A model generated the notes under the pieces. That model was not told where the DNA came from and searched no databases. It was given only the letters and a program-made list of their open reading frames with translations. A DNA stretch of 64,000 nt from CAKUFA01 sp963618735 (GTDB lineage Bacteria > Bacillota > Clostridia > Christensenellales > Aristaeellaceae): positions 1-64,000 of the forward strand of contig CAVEUM010000013.1 of NCBI GenBank assembly GCA_963618735.1. Direction: 5' to 3'. Shown in pieces: positions 16,570 to 25,208 of the stretch. How positions within the stretch are numbered: the stretch's first letter is position 1; every line of letters begins with the position of its first letter. A program made the position numbers and the translations under genes.

Positions 16570-18291
16570 ATGGAAGAAACAACGACGCGCAGCAACTTTA
16601 TCTGGGACGCCATCGAGCAGGACTTAAAGGAAGGCCGCTACACGCAGGTGCACACGCGCTTCCCTCCGGAACCCAATGGATACATGCACATTGGTCACTG
16701 CAAGGCTCTGATTATGGACTTCCTGACGGCCGAGAAGTACGGCGGTCTGTGCAATCTTCGCTTTGACGACACCAACCCCGCGAAGGAAGACACGGAATAC
16801 GTGGAGGCCATCAAGCGGGATATCAACTGGCTGGGCTTCAACTGGACGGGCGGTCTCTATTATGCCAGCGATTATTATGACCAGTGCTATGCCATTGCTG
16901 AGGACTGGATTCAGCGTGGTCTGGCCTATGTGGATGAACTGAGCAAGGACGAAATGCGTGCTTATCGCGGCACGCTGACCGAGCCCGGCAAGAACAGTCC
17001 CTGGCGCGACCGTCCCGCTGAGGAAAGCCTTGACCTGTTCCGCCGCATGCGTGCAGGTGAGTTCCCTGAGGGCAGCAAAACCCTGCGCATGAAGATCGAT
17101 ATGGCATCCCCCAACATCGTCATGCGTGACCCTGCCATGTACCGCATCCTGTACAAGGAACACTGGCGCACGGGCAACAAGTGGTGCATCTATCCCATGT
17201 ACGACTTTGCGCACCCCATTGGCGACGCACTGGAAGGCATCAGCCATTCTCTGTGCTCCCTGGAGTATGAAATCCACCGTCCCCTGTACGACTGGGTGGT
17301 GGAACACAGCCAGAACATGCTGCCTGCCAAGCCCCGTCAGATCGAGTTTGCACGTTTGAACATCACCCAGACCATCATGAGCAAGCGCTACCTGCGTCAG
17401 CTGGTAGAAGGCGGCTATGTCAGCGGCTGGGATGATCCCCGTATGCCCACCCTGTCCGCCATGCGCCGCCGCGGCTACACCGGTGCCGCCATCCGCGACT
17501 TTGTGGATCGCATCGGCATGAGCAAGGCAGACTCTACGGTGGATTTTGCCCTGCTGGAAAGCTGCGTCCGTGATGACTTGGGCGACAAGTCTCCCCGCGC
17601 CATGGCCGTTTTGAAGCCTCTGAAGGTGGTACTGACCAACTGGCCCGAGGATCGTGTGGACACCCTGACCATGGAAAACCATCCCGATCATCCCGAAATG
17701 GGCAGCCACACCGTGCATTTCGGCCGCGAGCTGTTCATTGAGCAGGACGACTTCATGGAAGTGCCCGCGAAGAAATTCCAGCGCATGTATCCCGGTTTTG
17801 AAGTGCGCCTGAAGGGTGCCTATATTGTCCGCTGCGATGAGTGCGTGAAGGACGCCGATGGCAACATCACGGAAGTGCACTGCACGGTGGATATGGATTC
17901 CGCTTCCGGCACCGCCGGCGCAGACCGCAAGATCAAGGGCAAGGTGCTGCACTGGGTCAGTGCGGTGGACGCAGTGCCCTTCGAAGCACGTCTGTATGAC
18001 CCCCTGCTGAACGCGCTGGAAGAAGACCTGGAAGAGGAAGCTGAAACCGAGGGTGAAGGTGAAACCGCCGCTCCCGTGAACAAGAAGGACTTCATCAGCC
18101 GTCTGAACCCCAACAGCCTGACAGTTGTGCACGGCGTGGCAGAACCTGCTGTGCGTGATTGCGAGAACGGAACGACCTTCCAGTTCCTCCGCACGGGCTA
18201 CTTCTGCAAGGATCCTGATTCCACTGCCGAAATGCCTGTCTACAACCGTACGGTCGGTCTGCGGGATACCTACGCCAAGCAGGCAAAGTAA
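16570..18291 (+). CDS. glnS: Glutaminyl-tRNA synthetase
   Basis: 573 residues, class I. The FPPEPNGYMHIGH signature lies near 31-44, and the KMSKS-equivalent MSKRYL near 263. The catalytic core is followed by the two-barrel anticodon-binding domain expected of GlnRS (usual length about 550). An acidic low-complexity insertion (many E, G, T) at about 480-497 is unusual. AAGGAGG precedes the ATG. It charges tRNA-Gln directly. Many Firmicutes lack GlnRS and use GatCAB amidation instead, so presence next to gltX is notable. It has its own promoter at 16488. Confidence 0.96.
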   Translation: MEETTTRSNFIWDAIEQDLKEGRYTQVHTRFPPEPNGYMHIGHCKALIMDFLTAEKYGGLCNLRFDDTNPAKEDTEYVEAIKRDINWLGFNWTGGLYYASDYYDQCYAIAEDWIQRGLAYVDELSKDEMRAYRGTLTEPGKNSPWRDRPAEESLDLFRRMRAGEFPEGSKTLRMKIDMASPNIVMRDPAMYRILYKEHWRTGNKWCIYPMYDFAHPIGDALEGISHSLCSLEYEIHRPLYDWVVEHSQNMLPAKPRQIEFARLNITQTIMSKRYLRQLVEGGYVSGWDDPRMPTLSAMRRRGYTGAAIRDFVDRIGMSKADSTVDFALLESCVRDDLGDKSPRAMAVLKPLKVVLTNWPEDRVDTLTMENHPDHPEMGSHTVHFGRELFIEQDDFMEVPAKKFQRMYPGFEVRLKGAYIVRCDECVKDADGNITEVHCTVDMDSASGTAGADRKIKGKVLHWVSAVDAVPFEARLYDPLLNALEEDLEEEAETEGEGETAAPVNKKDFISRLNPNSLTVVHGVAEPAVRDCENGTTFQFLRTGYFCKDPDSTAEMPVYNRTVGLRDTYAKQAK

Positions 18292-18303
18292 TGTACCCTT
18301 TAT

Positions 18304-18340
18304 CATTGTCCGACCGGAGTTTTTCTCTGGTCGGACAATG
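18304..18340. repeat. Strong hairpin between glnS and gltX
   Basis: A perfect 12-bp stem (CATTGTCCGACC/GGTCGGACAATG) with a 13-base loop. No T-run follows on either strand, so it is not a standard intrinsic terminator. It could set the relative levels of glnS and gltX through RNA stability or processing. Confidence 0.7.
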
Positions 18341-18393
18341 GTGTTAAATAAAAAAGCAGAGATCAACAGGATGCTCTGCATGGAGGAAATGTC

Positions 18394-19842
18394 ATGGAAG
18401 TCAGAACTCGATTTGCTCCCAGTCCTACGGGCTTCATGCACCTGGGCGGACTGCGCACGGCACTGTACAATTATCTGTACGCCCGCAAAATGGGCGGCAA
18501 GTTCATTCTCCGCATTGAGGATACCGACCAGGAGCGCTTTGTGGAAGGTGCTACCGAGGTCATCTACGAAACACTCAAGGGCTGCGGCATGAACTGGGAT
18601 GAAGGCCCCGACGTAGGCGGTCCCTGCGGCCCCTATGTGCAGAGCGAGCGCAAGGCCATGTATCTGCCCTACGCCAAGCAGCTGGTGGAAAGCGGTCACG
18701 CCTACTACTGCTTCTGCACGAAGGAAGAGCTGGATTCCCGCCGTGCCGAGGCCGAAGCCCGCGGCGAGGTCTTCAAGTACGACAAGCATTGCCTGCACAT
18801 GAGCAAGGAAGAGGTTCAGGCCAAGCTGGACGCAGGTGTCCCCTACGTCATCCGTCAGAATGCCCCCACGGAGGGCGAAACCAGCTATGATGACCTGGTG
18901 TTCGGCCACATGACCTTCCCCAACGACACCTTGGATGACATGGTGCTCATTAAGCAGGATGGCATGCCCACCTACAACTTCGCCAACGTCATTGACGACC
19001 ACCTGATGGGCATCACCCACGTGATGCGCGGCATGGAGTACCTGTCCTCCACCCCCAAGTACAACCTGCTGTACGAAGCCTTCGGTTGGGACGTTCCCCA
19101 GTACATCCACCTGCCTACCGTGATGCGTGACGCGCACCATAAGCTGAGCAAGCGCGATGGTGACGCCTACTATTCCGACTTTGTGGACAAGGGATACCTG
19201 ACGGAAGCGCTGATTAACTATCTGGTGCTGGTTGGCTGGAATCCCGGCGATGACCGCGAGTTCTTCACCATGGATGAATTGGTGGATGTGTTCGATGTGC
19301 ACCGTCTGAACAAGGCGCCCGGCATCTTCGACATTGACAAGCTCACATGGTTCAACGCTGAATACATTCGCCGCCTGAGCCCGGAGAAGTACCTGGAGAT
19401 GGTGACGCCCTGGTTTGACAAGGTGCTGTCTGGCAAGGGTATTGACTACAAGCGTCTGGCAGAGCTGATGCAGACCCGTACCGAGGTGTTCAACCGTGTG
19501 CCCGACATGGTGAAGTTCCTGGGCGAATTGCCGGACTACGACGTGTCCCTGTACACCAACAAGAAGAGCAAGTCCGACCCTGAGGTTTCCCGTAAGGCGC
19601 TGAACCTGCTGCGCCCTGTGCTGGAAAACGTTGAGTGGACGGAAACAGCCATTCATGACGCCCTGATGGCCACCATTGCGGAAGCCGGCATGAAGAACGC
19701 CGCTGCCCTGTGGCCGCTGCGCATTGCCATTTCCGGTCAGGCTTCCACCCCCGGCGGTGCCATCGAAATCGCCTGGCTGCTGGGCCGTGAAGAAACCCTG
19801 CGCCGCATTGACGAGGGTCTGAAGCGTCTGGAAAACGCCTGA
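18394..19842 (+). CDS. gltX: Glutamyl-tRNA synthetase
   Basis: 482 residues, the usual length for bacterial GluRS. RFAPSPTGFMHLGG gives the HIGH region near 5-18. KLSKRDGD near 250 is the KMSKS loop. The C-terminal helical anticodon-binding domain is present to LKRLENA. It charges tRNA-Glu with glutamate. It follows glnS by 102 bases that hold a strong hairpin, so the two are probably one transcript. Whether it also misacylates tRNA-Gln cannot be told; with GlnRS present it is expected to be discriminating. Confidence 0.97.
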   Translation: MEVRTRFAPSPTGFMHLGGLRTALYNYLYARKMGGKFILRIEDTDQERFVEGATEVIYETLKGCGMNWDEGPDVGGPCGPYVQSERKAMYLPYAKQLVESGHAYYCFCTKEELDSRRAEAEARGEVFKYDKHCLHMSKEEVQAKLDAGVPYVIRQNAPTEGETSYDDLVFGHMTFPNDTLDDMVLIKQDGMPTYNFANVIDDHLMGITHVMRGMEYLSSTPKYNLLYEAFGWDVPQYIHLPTVMRDAHHKLSKRDGDAYYSDFVDKGYLTEALINYLVLVGWNPGDDREFFTMDELVDVFDVHRLNKAPGIFDIDKLTWFNAEYIRRLSPEKYLEMVTPWFDKVLSGKGIDYKRLAELMQTRTEVFNRVPDMVKFLGELPDYDVSLYTNKKSKSDPEVSRKALNLLRPVLENVEWTETAIHDALMATIAEAGMKNAAALWPLRIAISGQASTPGGAIEIAWLLGREETLRRIDEGLKRLENA

Positions 19843-19899
19843 ATCAGGACATCTGCAACGTTTTCCATGGTTTTTTGATTCGATCAAGGAGGGGACACC

Positions 19900-20382
19900 A
19901 TGCGCAATGCAAGCGTCAAGAAATTAACCCTTGCCGGTGTGATGGCCGCCATGATTTGCGTGCTGACCATCTTCCCCCACATTCCGCTGGGTGCCGGCTA
20001 CATCCACCTGGGTGACGGCCTGATTCTTCTGGCAGTGATGCTGCTGGGAACCTTCAGTATTCCTGCCGCCGCCATTGGCAGTATGCTGGCCGACCTGCTG
20101 GTGTATCCCGTGTATGCCCCGATAACACTGGTGGTCAAGGGACTGATGGCCGCAACTGCGTGGCTCATTTACCGCAAGGGTGACCGTCGCCGTACCGTGC
20201 TGGCCTTCATTGCCGCTGAAGCGGTGATGGTGCTTGGCTACTTTGTCTATGAATGGATTGCTGTACCCGAATTTGCAGTGGCAGACATTCCCGGCAATCT
20301 GATTCAGGCCGTGGCCGGTGTGTGCGTCGGGTTGGTACTCACCGCTGTTGTTCCACGATTGGAGTCACTGACAAAATCATGA
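19900..20382 (+). CDS. ECF transporter S component
   Basis: 160 residues with 5-6 hydrophobic helices. The N-terminus (KKLTLAGVMAAMICVLT) and the segment HIPLGAGYIHLGDG are typical of energy-coupling-factor S components, which capture vitamins or their precursors. The ATPases and EcfT are not nearby, so it would share a common energising module encoded elsewhere (group II type). AAGGAGGGG precedes the ATG. Its stop codon overlaps a possible ATG for the mscL frame (ATGA), so the two genes are probably co-translated. The substrate cannot be assigned. Confidence 0.85.
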   Translation: MRNASVKKLTLAGVMAAMICVLTIFPHIPLGAGYIHLGDGLILLAVMLLGTFSIPAAAIGSMLADLLVYPVYAPITLVVKGLMAATAWLIYRKGDRRRTVLAFIAAEAVMVLGYFVYEWIAVPEFAVADIPGNLIQAVAGVCVGLVLTAVVPRLESLTKS

Positions 20383-20420
20383 AATTTGCTGACCTAATGA
20401 AAGATAGAAGGGTGAAAGCC

Positions 20421-20822
20421 GTGAAAAAGTTCTTTGAAGAGTTCAAGAAATTCGCACTGCGCGGCAATGTGATGGACATGGCTGTCGGCGTCATCGTCGG
20501 CGGTGCTTTCTCCAACATTGTGACGTCCCTGACCGACAACTTCATCAATCCGCTTTTGAACGTCATCATGGGCTCTGCCACCTACACCTGGGCCGATGTA
20601 GGAACGTTTGCCTCCAACTTCCTGTCCGCTGTGGTGAACTTCATCATCATGGCCTTCATTCTCTTCTGCCTCATGCGCGGCATTAACAAGCTGCTGAACC
20701 TCGGCAAGAAGAAGGAAGCTCCGGCTGCCCCCACCACCAAGAAGTGCCCCTTCTGCAAAACGGACATCGCCATCGATGCCACCCGTTGCCCCCACTGCAC
20801 CAGTCAGCTGGAAGAGAAATAA
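20421..20822 (+). CDS. mscL: Large-conductance mechanosensitive channel with zinc-ribbon tail
   Basis: 133 residues from the GTG at 20421, which gives the canonical MscL N-terminus (KKFFEEFKKFALRGNV). An ATG at 20379 overlaps the upstream stop and would add 14 residues. Two membrane helices follow (MAVGVIVGGAFSNIV; VVNFIIMAFILFCLM). The extracellular loop is short. The C-terminal 30 residues have two CxxC pairs (CPFC, CPHC), a zinc ribbon in place of the plain cytoplasmic helix of E. coli MscL. It opens under membrane tension to release solutes in hypo-osmotic shock. It is followed by a terminator. Confidence 0.93.
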   Translation: MKKFFEEFKKFALRGNVMDMAVGVIVGGAFSNIVTSLTDNFINPLLNVIMGSATYTWADVGTFASNFLSAVVNFIIMAFILFCLMRGINKLLNLGKKKEAPAAPTTKKCPFCKTDIAIDATRCPHCTSQLEEK

Positions 20823-20871
20823 TACACATCGGCGGCCTATCTTTTCCTGAAAGGTTCCCGTCAGCATTCAC

Positions 20872-20909
20872 AAGGACGATGCTTTGCAACTGAAGCATCG
20901 TCCTTTTTG
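20872..20909 (+). terminator. Terminator after mscL
   Basis: A perfect 13-bp stem (AAGGACGATGCTT with its complement), 8-base loop and a T-run. Confidence 0.92.
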
Positions 20910-20981
20910 TGTATTGCACTATGATCGAGCACTGTTTATGTCATTGTTTCACGCAAAATTGTAACAAAAAAGTCATATCTC

Positions 20982-21010
20982 TTTACAAAATCGTTAGCTT
21001 TTGATATACT
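20982..21010 (+). promoter_or_regulatory. Promoter of the peptidoglycan-binding repeat protein gene
   Basis: TTTACA and TATACT separated by 17 bp, 47 bases before the ATG at 21057. Confidence 0.7.
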
Positions 21011-21056
21011 ATCTTCATCATGGAGCAGACTATGCTCGTGCGAAGGAGGAGTACCC

Positions 21057-22916
21057 ATGAAGAAGCGCAGGATGCTTTTGCTGACAGTGGCAGCCGTGTG
21101 CATGTTGTCCACTGCTGCGCTGGCAGATACCTATACCATACTGCGCTATAATGACTCCGGCTCTGCCGTGCAGCAGTTGCAAACCGCGTTGAACCAATTG
21201 GGATATAACGTGGGAAGCGCTGACGGCAAGTATGGCTCTGCCACAGAGAAGGCCGTGCGGCAGTTCCAGCAGGATCACTCCCTGAAGGTAGACGGTAAGG
21301 CCGGCCAGCAAACCCAGGCACTGGTCTATCAGCTGGCATCCGGCAGCACTTCATCCGGTACTTCCTCCGGCACAAGCACTTCCAGCTATTTCAGCGGCAA
21401 TTATGATAAGCTGGAATACGGCAGCAAAGGTGCTCGAGTGACCAAGCTGCAAACAGCTCTGAATCAGTTAGGATTCAGTGCCGGCAAGGCTGATGGCCGC
21501 TACGGTGCAGGCACCCAGCAGGCGGTTACTTCTTTCCAGCGTGCGCAGGGACTGTCTGCGGACGGCAAAGCCGGTAAGAACACCCTGCAGCGCATTGAGC
21601 AGGTGCTTTCCGGCGAGGTCAGCAACACGACGCCCGAACCCACCGCCACCCCCAGCGCTTACGGCACCGTCCCCACCAGAACCCTGCGGAAGGGCTACCA
21701 GGGCACGGATGTTAAAAGCGTACAGACTCGCTTGAAGTCCCTTGGCTATTACAAGGGCTCGGTGGATGGCAAATACGGCACGGGAACCATGGCCGCCGTG
21801 TCCTCTTTCCAGTCTGCAAACGGCTTGCACGCCGATGGTTTGGCAGGCACTTCCACCTACAAGGTGCTTTATTCAGATGCCGCCATTTCCTACAGCGCTG
21901 CTGCCGCTACTGCGACCCCAGCACCCACCAGCACCATTCCAACCAGAACCCTGCGTTCTGGCTATACAGGCGATGATGTAAAGAACGTGCAGACCCGTCT
22001 GAAGGAATTGGGATACTACACAGGCTCCGTCGATGGCAAATACGGCACAGGAACAGTGACCGCCGTTTCTACCTTCCAGTCGCAGAACGGCCTGACAGCC
22101 GACGGTGCGGCAGGCAACAGCACCTATAAGGTGCTCTTCTCCGAGAACGCTAAGGAATACACCACCGCAAGTGACACCACCACCGCCGTTCCCGTCACCG
22201 CGACCAAGCCTTCCCGCACCCTGCGTTCCGGCGACACGGGTGATGACGTAAAGAGTCTGCAGACGCGCCTGAAGGATCTTGGCTATTACACAGGTACGGT
22301 TGATGGCAAATATGGTTCCGGCACGATATCCGCCGTGGTGTCCTTCCAGAGCGGCAACGGGCTAACCATGGACGGTGTCGCAGGAAACAGCACCTACAAG
22401 ATCCTCTACTCCACCTCCGCCAAAACAGCCAGCGAGACGTCCTCCAGTTCCTTTAGCGGAACGGCAACCGCCCCTGACAAGTCGAAAATCAAGCTCATGT
22501 ACTGGTACACGGAAGTGAAGCCTCTCCTGAAGGGCAAGAGTTCCATCTATGTATACGAGCCCGAATCGAAGATTGGTTTCACCCTGCACCTCTACTCCCT
22601 GGGACGGCACGCCGACGTGGAACCCATGACAGCTGAGGACACCGCCAAGATGATGGAAGCCTTCGGTGGTGTTGCCGACTGGACGCCCAAGTTCGTCTAC
22701 GTTCTGCTGCCGAACGGGCAGTGGACCGTTGCCACCATGCATAACGTGGCCCACGGCGGACAGAGCATCAAGAACAACAACTTCGACGGGCAGAACTGTG
22801 TCCACTTCCTGCGTGTCATGTCCGAATGTGAAGCCAATGACCCGAAATACGGCGTTACCAACCAGAAGGTACTCCGCGAAGGTTGGAAGAAGCTGACCGG
22901 TGAAACGGTGAACTAA
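21057..22916 (+). CDS. Secreted protein with five peptidoglycan-binding repeats and a conserved C-terminal domain
   Basis: 619 residues. The signal peptide (1-23) ends at ALA. Five PG_binding_1 domains (about 26-100, 120-185, 203-275, 298-372, 390-462) share a V..LQT.L..LGY core and a D..YG..T..AV..FQ core; the last three are nearly identical, suggesting recent internal duplication. Linkers are rich in T, S and P. The C-terminal domain (about 480-619) contains MHNVAHGG, then NNFDGQNCVHFLRV, a histidine/cysteine arrangement that could be catalytic. I do not recognise it as standard YkuD. The protein should sit in the cell wall. It is monocistronic, with promoter and terminators. Confidence 0.85.
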   Translation: MKKRRMLLLTVAAVCMLSTAALADTYTILRYNDSGSAVQQLQTALNQLGYNVGSADGKYGSATEKAVRQFQQDHSLKVDGKAGQQTQALVYQLASGSTSSGTSSGTSTSSYFSGNYDKLEYGSKGARVTKLQTALNQLGFSAGKADGRYGAGTQQAVTSFQRAQGLSADGKAGKNTLQRIEQVLSGEVSNTTPEPTATPSAYGTVPTRTLRKGYQGTDVKSVQTRLKSLGYYKGSVDGKYGTGTMAAVSSFQSANGLHADGLAGTSTYKVLYSDAAISYSAAAATATPAPTSTIPTRTLRSGYTGDDVKNVQTRLKELGYYTGSVDGKYGTGTVTAVSTFQSQNGLTADGAAGNSTYKVLFSENAKEYTTASDTTTAVPVTATKPSRTLRSGDTGDDVKSLQTRLKDLGYYTGTVDGKYGSGTISAVVSFQSGNGLTMDGVAGNSTYKILYSTSAKTASETSSSSFSGTATAPDKSKIKLMYWYTEVKPLLKGKSSIYVYEPESKIGFTLHLYSLGRHADVEPMTAEDTAKMMEAFGGVADWTPKFVYVLLPNGQWTVATMHNVAHGGQSIKNNNFDGQNCVHFLRVMSECEANDPKYGVTNQKVLREGWKKLTGETVN

Positions 22917-22937
22917 GGTTTTCCACAATATTTCCAT

Positions 22938-22978
22938 CAAAAGAGGGAAGATCCGCTGTAATAAGCGTTTCTTCCCTC
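22938..22978 (-). terminator. Terminator of the MATE gene (minus strand)
   Basis: Stem GAGGGAAGA/TCTTCCCTC with an inner CCGCT/AGCG-like pairing; on the minus strand the hairpin is followed by TTTTG. Confidence 0.7.
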
Positions 22979-22986
22979 GTGCTTTT

Positions 22987-23021
22987 CCCTTCCCCGCATG
23001 ATCGCGAGGAAGGGATTTTTT
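22987..23021 (+). terminator. Terminator of the peptidoglycan-binding protein gene
   Basis: Stem CCCTTCC.CGC/GCG.GGAAGGG with a short loop, followed by TTTTTT on the plus strand. Confidence 0.88.
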
Positions 23022-23051
23022 GATGATGCTGCCAGTCGCCTCTTGCCAGCG

Positions 23052-24386
23052 TCATGCTTCCTTGTCAGGCAGTGCGACGGTGTACTGTTTCATCTTCCAT
23101 GCGGCGTACAGCATCACCATCACCTCGGTAATGGGCATCGCGTACCAAATGGCATCTGCGCTTGTCACCAGAGGCAAAACCAAAATCAGTGCACCACTGA
23201 TTACCAGGCCGCGTGCCACCGATACCACAAAAGCGGCTGTCGGCTTCATAATCGCCTGGAAATAGTAGGTGGAGTAAATGTTGAAGGGAAGTAGCAGGAA
23301 GGACAAAGCATACGCGCGGATAATAGCAGGCGCCATGGCCAGAATCTCATCCGTAGGCGTCATAAAAATGCGAATGTACATCTCAGGCACCGCCAGACTG
23401 ATCGCCGTCCAAGCCACGCCGAAAAACGCGGACGTCCACAGGGCATAACGCAGCGTTTCCCGAATGCGGCTGCCTTTTCCCGCGCCATAATTGGTGGAAA
23501 TGATGGGCTGTGCGGCCTGTCCCACACTGTAGGCGCAGCATTGCACGAAGGTGCTCACATTGATGATAGGGCCATAAATAGCCAAAGCATTCGTGCCCAG
23601 GTATTGCATAATCTGCCGATTAAACAGCACCGTCAAAATGCCCATGGCCACATCAATGAAGAAGGATGAAAAGCCCGTAATGGAAATCTCCTTCAGCTTC
23701 CGCATCAACTGCGGTACCTTCACCAGGCGCAGCGTGTTCGTCTTCTTCACAAAATGCGTCAGCAGCACCACAAACGTAATCACCGAACCAATGGCCGTAG
23801 CCAATCCGGCACCCAGGATGCCCATATCGCAGGTGAAAACGAAGAAATAATCGCCGAACATGTTGAAAATGCCGCCTGCCAGCACGCCAGCCGTAGCCAG
23901 GCCAGGATCGTTATCATTCCGCAAAAAAGCTGCCAGCATCTGATTAAACAGGAAGGTCGGGAACGCCGCCAGCACGGGCTTCATGTAGGTTTCCGCCATG
24001 GTCAGCAGGGTTTCATCCGCGCCGAAGAACATCAGCACAGGTCTTTCAAAGCAAAGGATGCCCAGCCAGGACAGCATCGCCAGTGCCGCTGAGCCGATGA
24101 CTGCGGCGGTAAAATACTGCATCTCACTGCCGTCTTTGCAGGCGTTGCTGCCGCGCTTCGTGCTGAAGATGACGCTTCCGCCAATGCCCATGAGCAGTCC
24201 CAGGCTGTAGATCACATTCCACACAGGCGCCACCACTGCCAGTGCCGCCGTACCATTGGGGCCATGATACTGCCCCACCATGGCCATATCCACCACGCCA
24301 TAGATGCAGGAAATCAGTGCACTGCCAAAGGCCGCACTCAGATACTTACAATACAGCGACTTAATTTTGCCGCCCAGCAGATCCAT
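23052..24386 (-). CDS. MATE family efflux transporter
   Basis: 444 residues from the ATG at 24386, which has AGGAGG at the right distance; a 16-residue upstream extension overlaps an RNA hairpin and is unlikely. About 12 membrane helices in two halves of six, with the MATE-type pattern (GVVDMAMVGQ near 27; PIISTNYGAG near 300). MATE pumps export cationic drugs, dyes or metabolites using sodium or protons. The leader holds a possible short peptide and an intrinsic terminator, so expression may be induced by a translation inhibitor. Confidence 0.92.
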   Translation of the reverse strand: MDLLGGKIKSLYCKYLSAAFGSALISCIYGVVDMAMVGQYHGPNGTAALAVVAPVWNVIYSLGLLMGIGGSVIFSTKRGSNACKDGSEMQYFTAAVIGSAALAMLSWLGILCFERPVLMFFGADETLLTMAETYMKPVLAAFPTFLFNQMLAAFLRNDNDPGLATAGVLAGGIFNMFGDYFFVFTCDMGILGAGLATAIGSVITFVVLLTHFVKKTNTLRLVKVPQLMRKLKEISITGFSSFFIDVAMGILTVLFNRQIMQYLGTNALAIYGPIINVSTFVQCCAYSVGQAAQPIISTNYGAGKGSRIRETLRYALWTSAFFGVAWTAISLAVPEMYIRIFMTPTDEILAMAPAIIRAYALSFLLLPFNIYSTYYFQAIMKPTAAFVVSVARGLVISGALILVLPLVTSADAIWYAMPITEVMVMLYAAWKMKQYTVALPDKEA

Positions 24387-24407
24387 CTTGTAAACCTCCT
24401 CTTTGCG

Positions 24408-24460
24408 AAAAAAGGCCGGACAAGGAACAGACATCTCAGTCTGCGCCTTATCCGGCTCAT
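24408..24460 (-). promoter_or_regulatory. Possible leader-peptide attenuator of the MATE gene
   Basis: On the minus strand an 11-bp stem (GCCGGATAAGG with CCTTGTCCGGC, one G-U) and a TTTTTT run lie between the promoter and the MATE start, where a terminator should block expression. An ATG at 24460 opens a frame beginning MSRIRRRLRCLFL that runs through the hairpin. Ribosome stalling on its arginine-rich start could prevent the terminator from folding. The ribosome site before this ATG is weak. Confidence 0.55.
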
Positions 24461-24498
24461 GTTTCTCTCGAACAGATTGCCCTCCGACGAACAGCTGT

Positions 24499-24526
24499 AT
24501 TGTACCAGATTTGCGGGCAATGTCAA
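24499..24526 (-). promoter_or_regulatory. Promoter of the MATE gene
   Basis: On the minus strand TTGACA and TACAAT separated by 16 bp. It lies right behind the stop codon of the small membrane protein gene at 24536. Confidence 0.75.
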
Positions 24527-24535
24527 GCAGGAACT

Positions 24536-25030
24536 TTATAATAACGTCACGATCAGTGCCGTTAGCGCCGCCACCACTGCAAACAGCGGAATGCCGCGCC
24601 AGAAGGAATCCAGGTGCTTGGCAGGATCCTGATACGCTTCCTTTTCAGGCAGGAAGGAGAAGCGAATCCGCTTGGTGTTGCGCCACCAAAGCAGGTCAAT
24701 CACCAGCAAATCAAACGCGCCCAGACCCTCACCAAGGATCAGGAAATAGACGAATGCCGCGCCGTAGCTGTTGAGGCCTAACATCCCCTTCAGCAAAAGC
24801 CCCATCACGGAAAACACCACCGTGAACAGAATCAGATTGCTGAGCAGGATGTTCCAAACTGACTTGGCCGCCGGAACCTTGCCTGCCATCTCCTTTTGCG
24901 CCCGCACACGCTCCTGCACCTTGTCCGGGTAGGAACGCAGACCCATCAAATTCTTCTGGTCGCCGCCCGTGGCAAGAAAGCAAACGCCCCAGTAGAGCAG
25001 ATAAAACGCCAAAGCAACAACGATTTTCAT
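24536..25030 (-). CDS. Small integral membrane protein of unknown function
   Basis: 164 residues with four hydrophobic segments (about 1-22, 60-82, 88-112, 143-163). Between the first two is a basic, charged cytoplasmic loop (PDKVQERVRAQKEMAGKVP). LIDLLWWRNTKRIRF near 112 is the most distinctive part. I do not recognise the family. AGGAGGGG lies before the ATG. It has its own candidate promoter at 25177-25205 and is followed directly by the MATE promoter, with no separate terminator visible. Confidence 0.7.
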   Translation of the reverse strand: MKIVVALAFYLLYWGVCFLATGGDQKNLMGLRSYPDKVQERVRAQKEMAGKVPAAKSVWNILLSNLILFTVVFSVMGLLLKGMLGLNSYGAAFVYFLILGEGLGAFDLLVIDLLWWRNTKRIRFSFLPEKEAYQDPAKHLDSFWRGIPLFAVVAALTALIVTLL

Positions 25031-25140
25031 AGGGAACCCCTCCTCTTACGCCTTCGATTTTTTTCACAAACGCGCGGAGCAGGTCAGCTTCACAGCTTTT
25101 ATTTTTTCGTTAGTTGATGCTAACTGCGTGTTTCATGGAA

Positions 25141-25163
25141 AGGCCACCGTTTAACGATGGCCT
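25141..25163 (-). terminator. Hairpin downstream of the cupin operon
   Basis: A 9-bp stem (AGGCCATCG/CGGTGGCCT on the minus strand) with a 5-base loop and a weak T tail. It can end the cupin transcript, but it also lies inside the leader expected from the promoter at 25177-25205. Confidence 0.5.
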
Positions 25164-25176
25164 CATCCATGGCGCT

Positions 25177-25205
25177 ATTCTAGCATAGATCAGGGAAAAT
25201 TACAA
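25177..25205 (-). promoter_or_regulatory. Candidate promoter of the small membrane protein gene
   Basis: On the minus strand TTGTAA and TAGAAT separated by 17 bp, just after the cupin stop codon. Confidence 0.5.
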
Positions 25206-25208
25206 TTC

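Noticed and set aside
16624..19887. 1087-residue open frame antisense to glnS and gltX
   Set aside because: It spans two well-supported synthetase genes and the gap between them, with no family motif and a composition typical of reverse-strand shadow frames.
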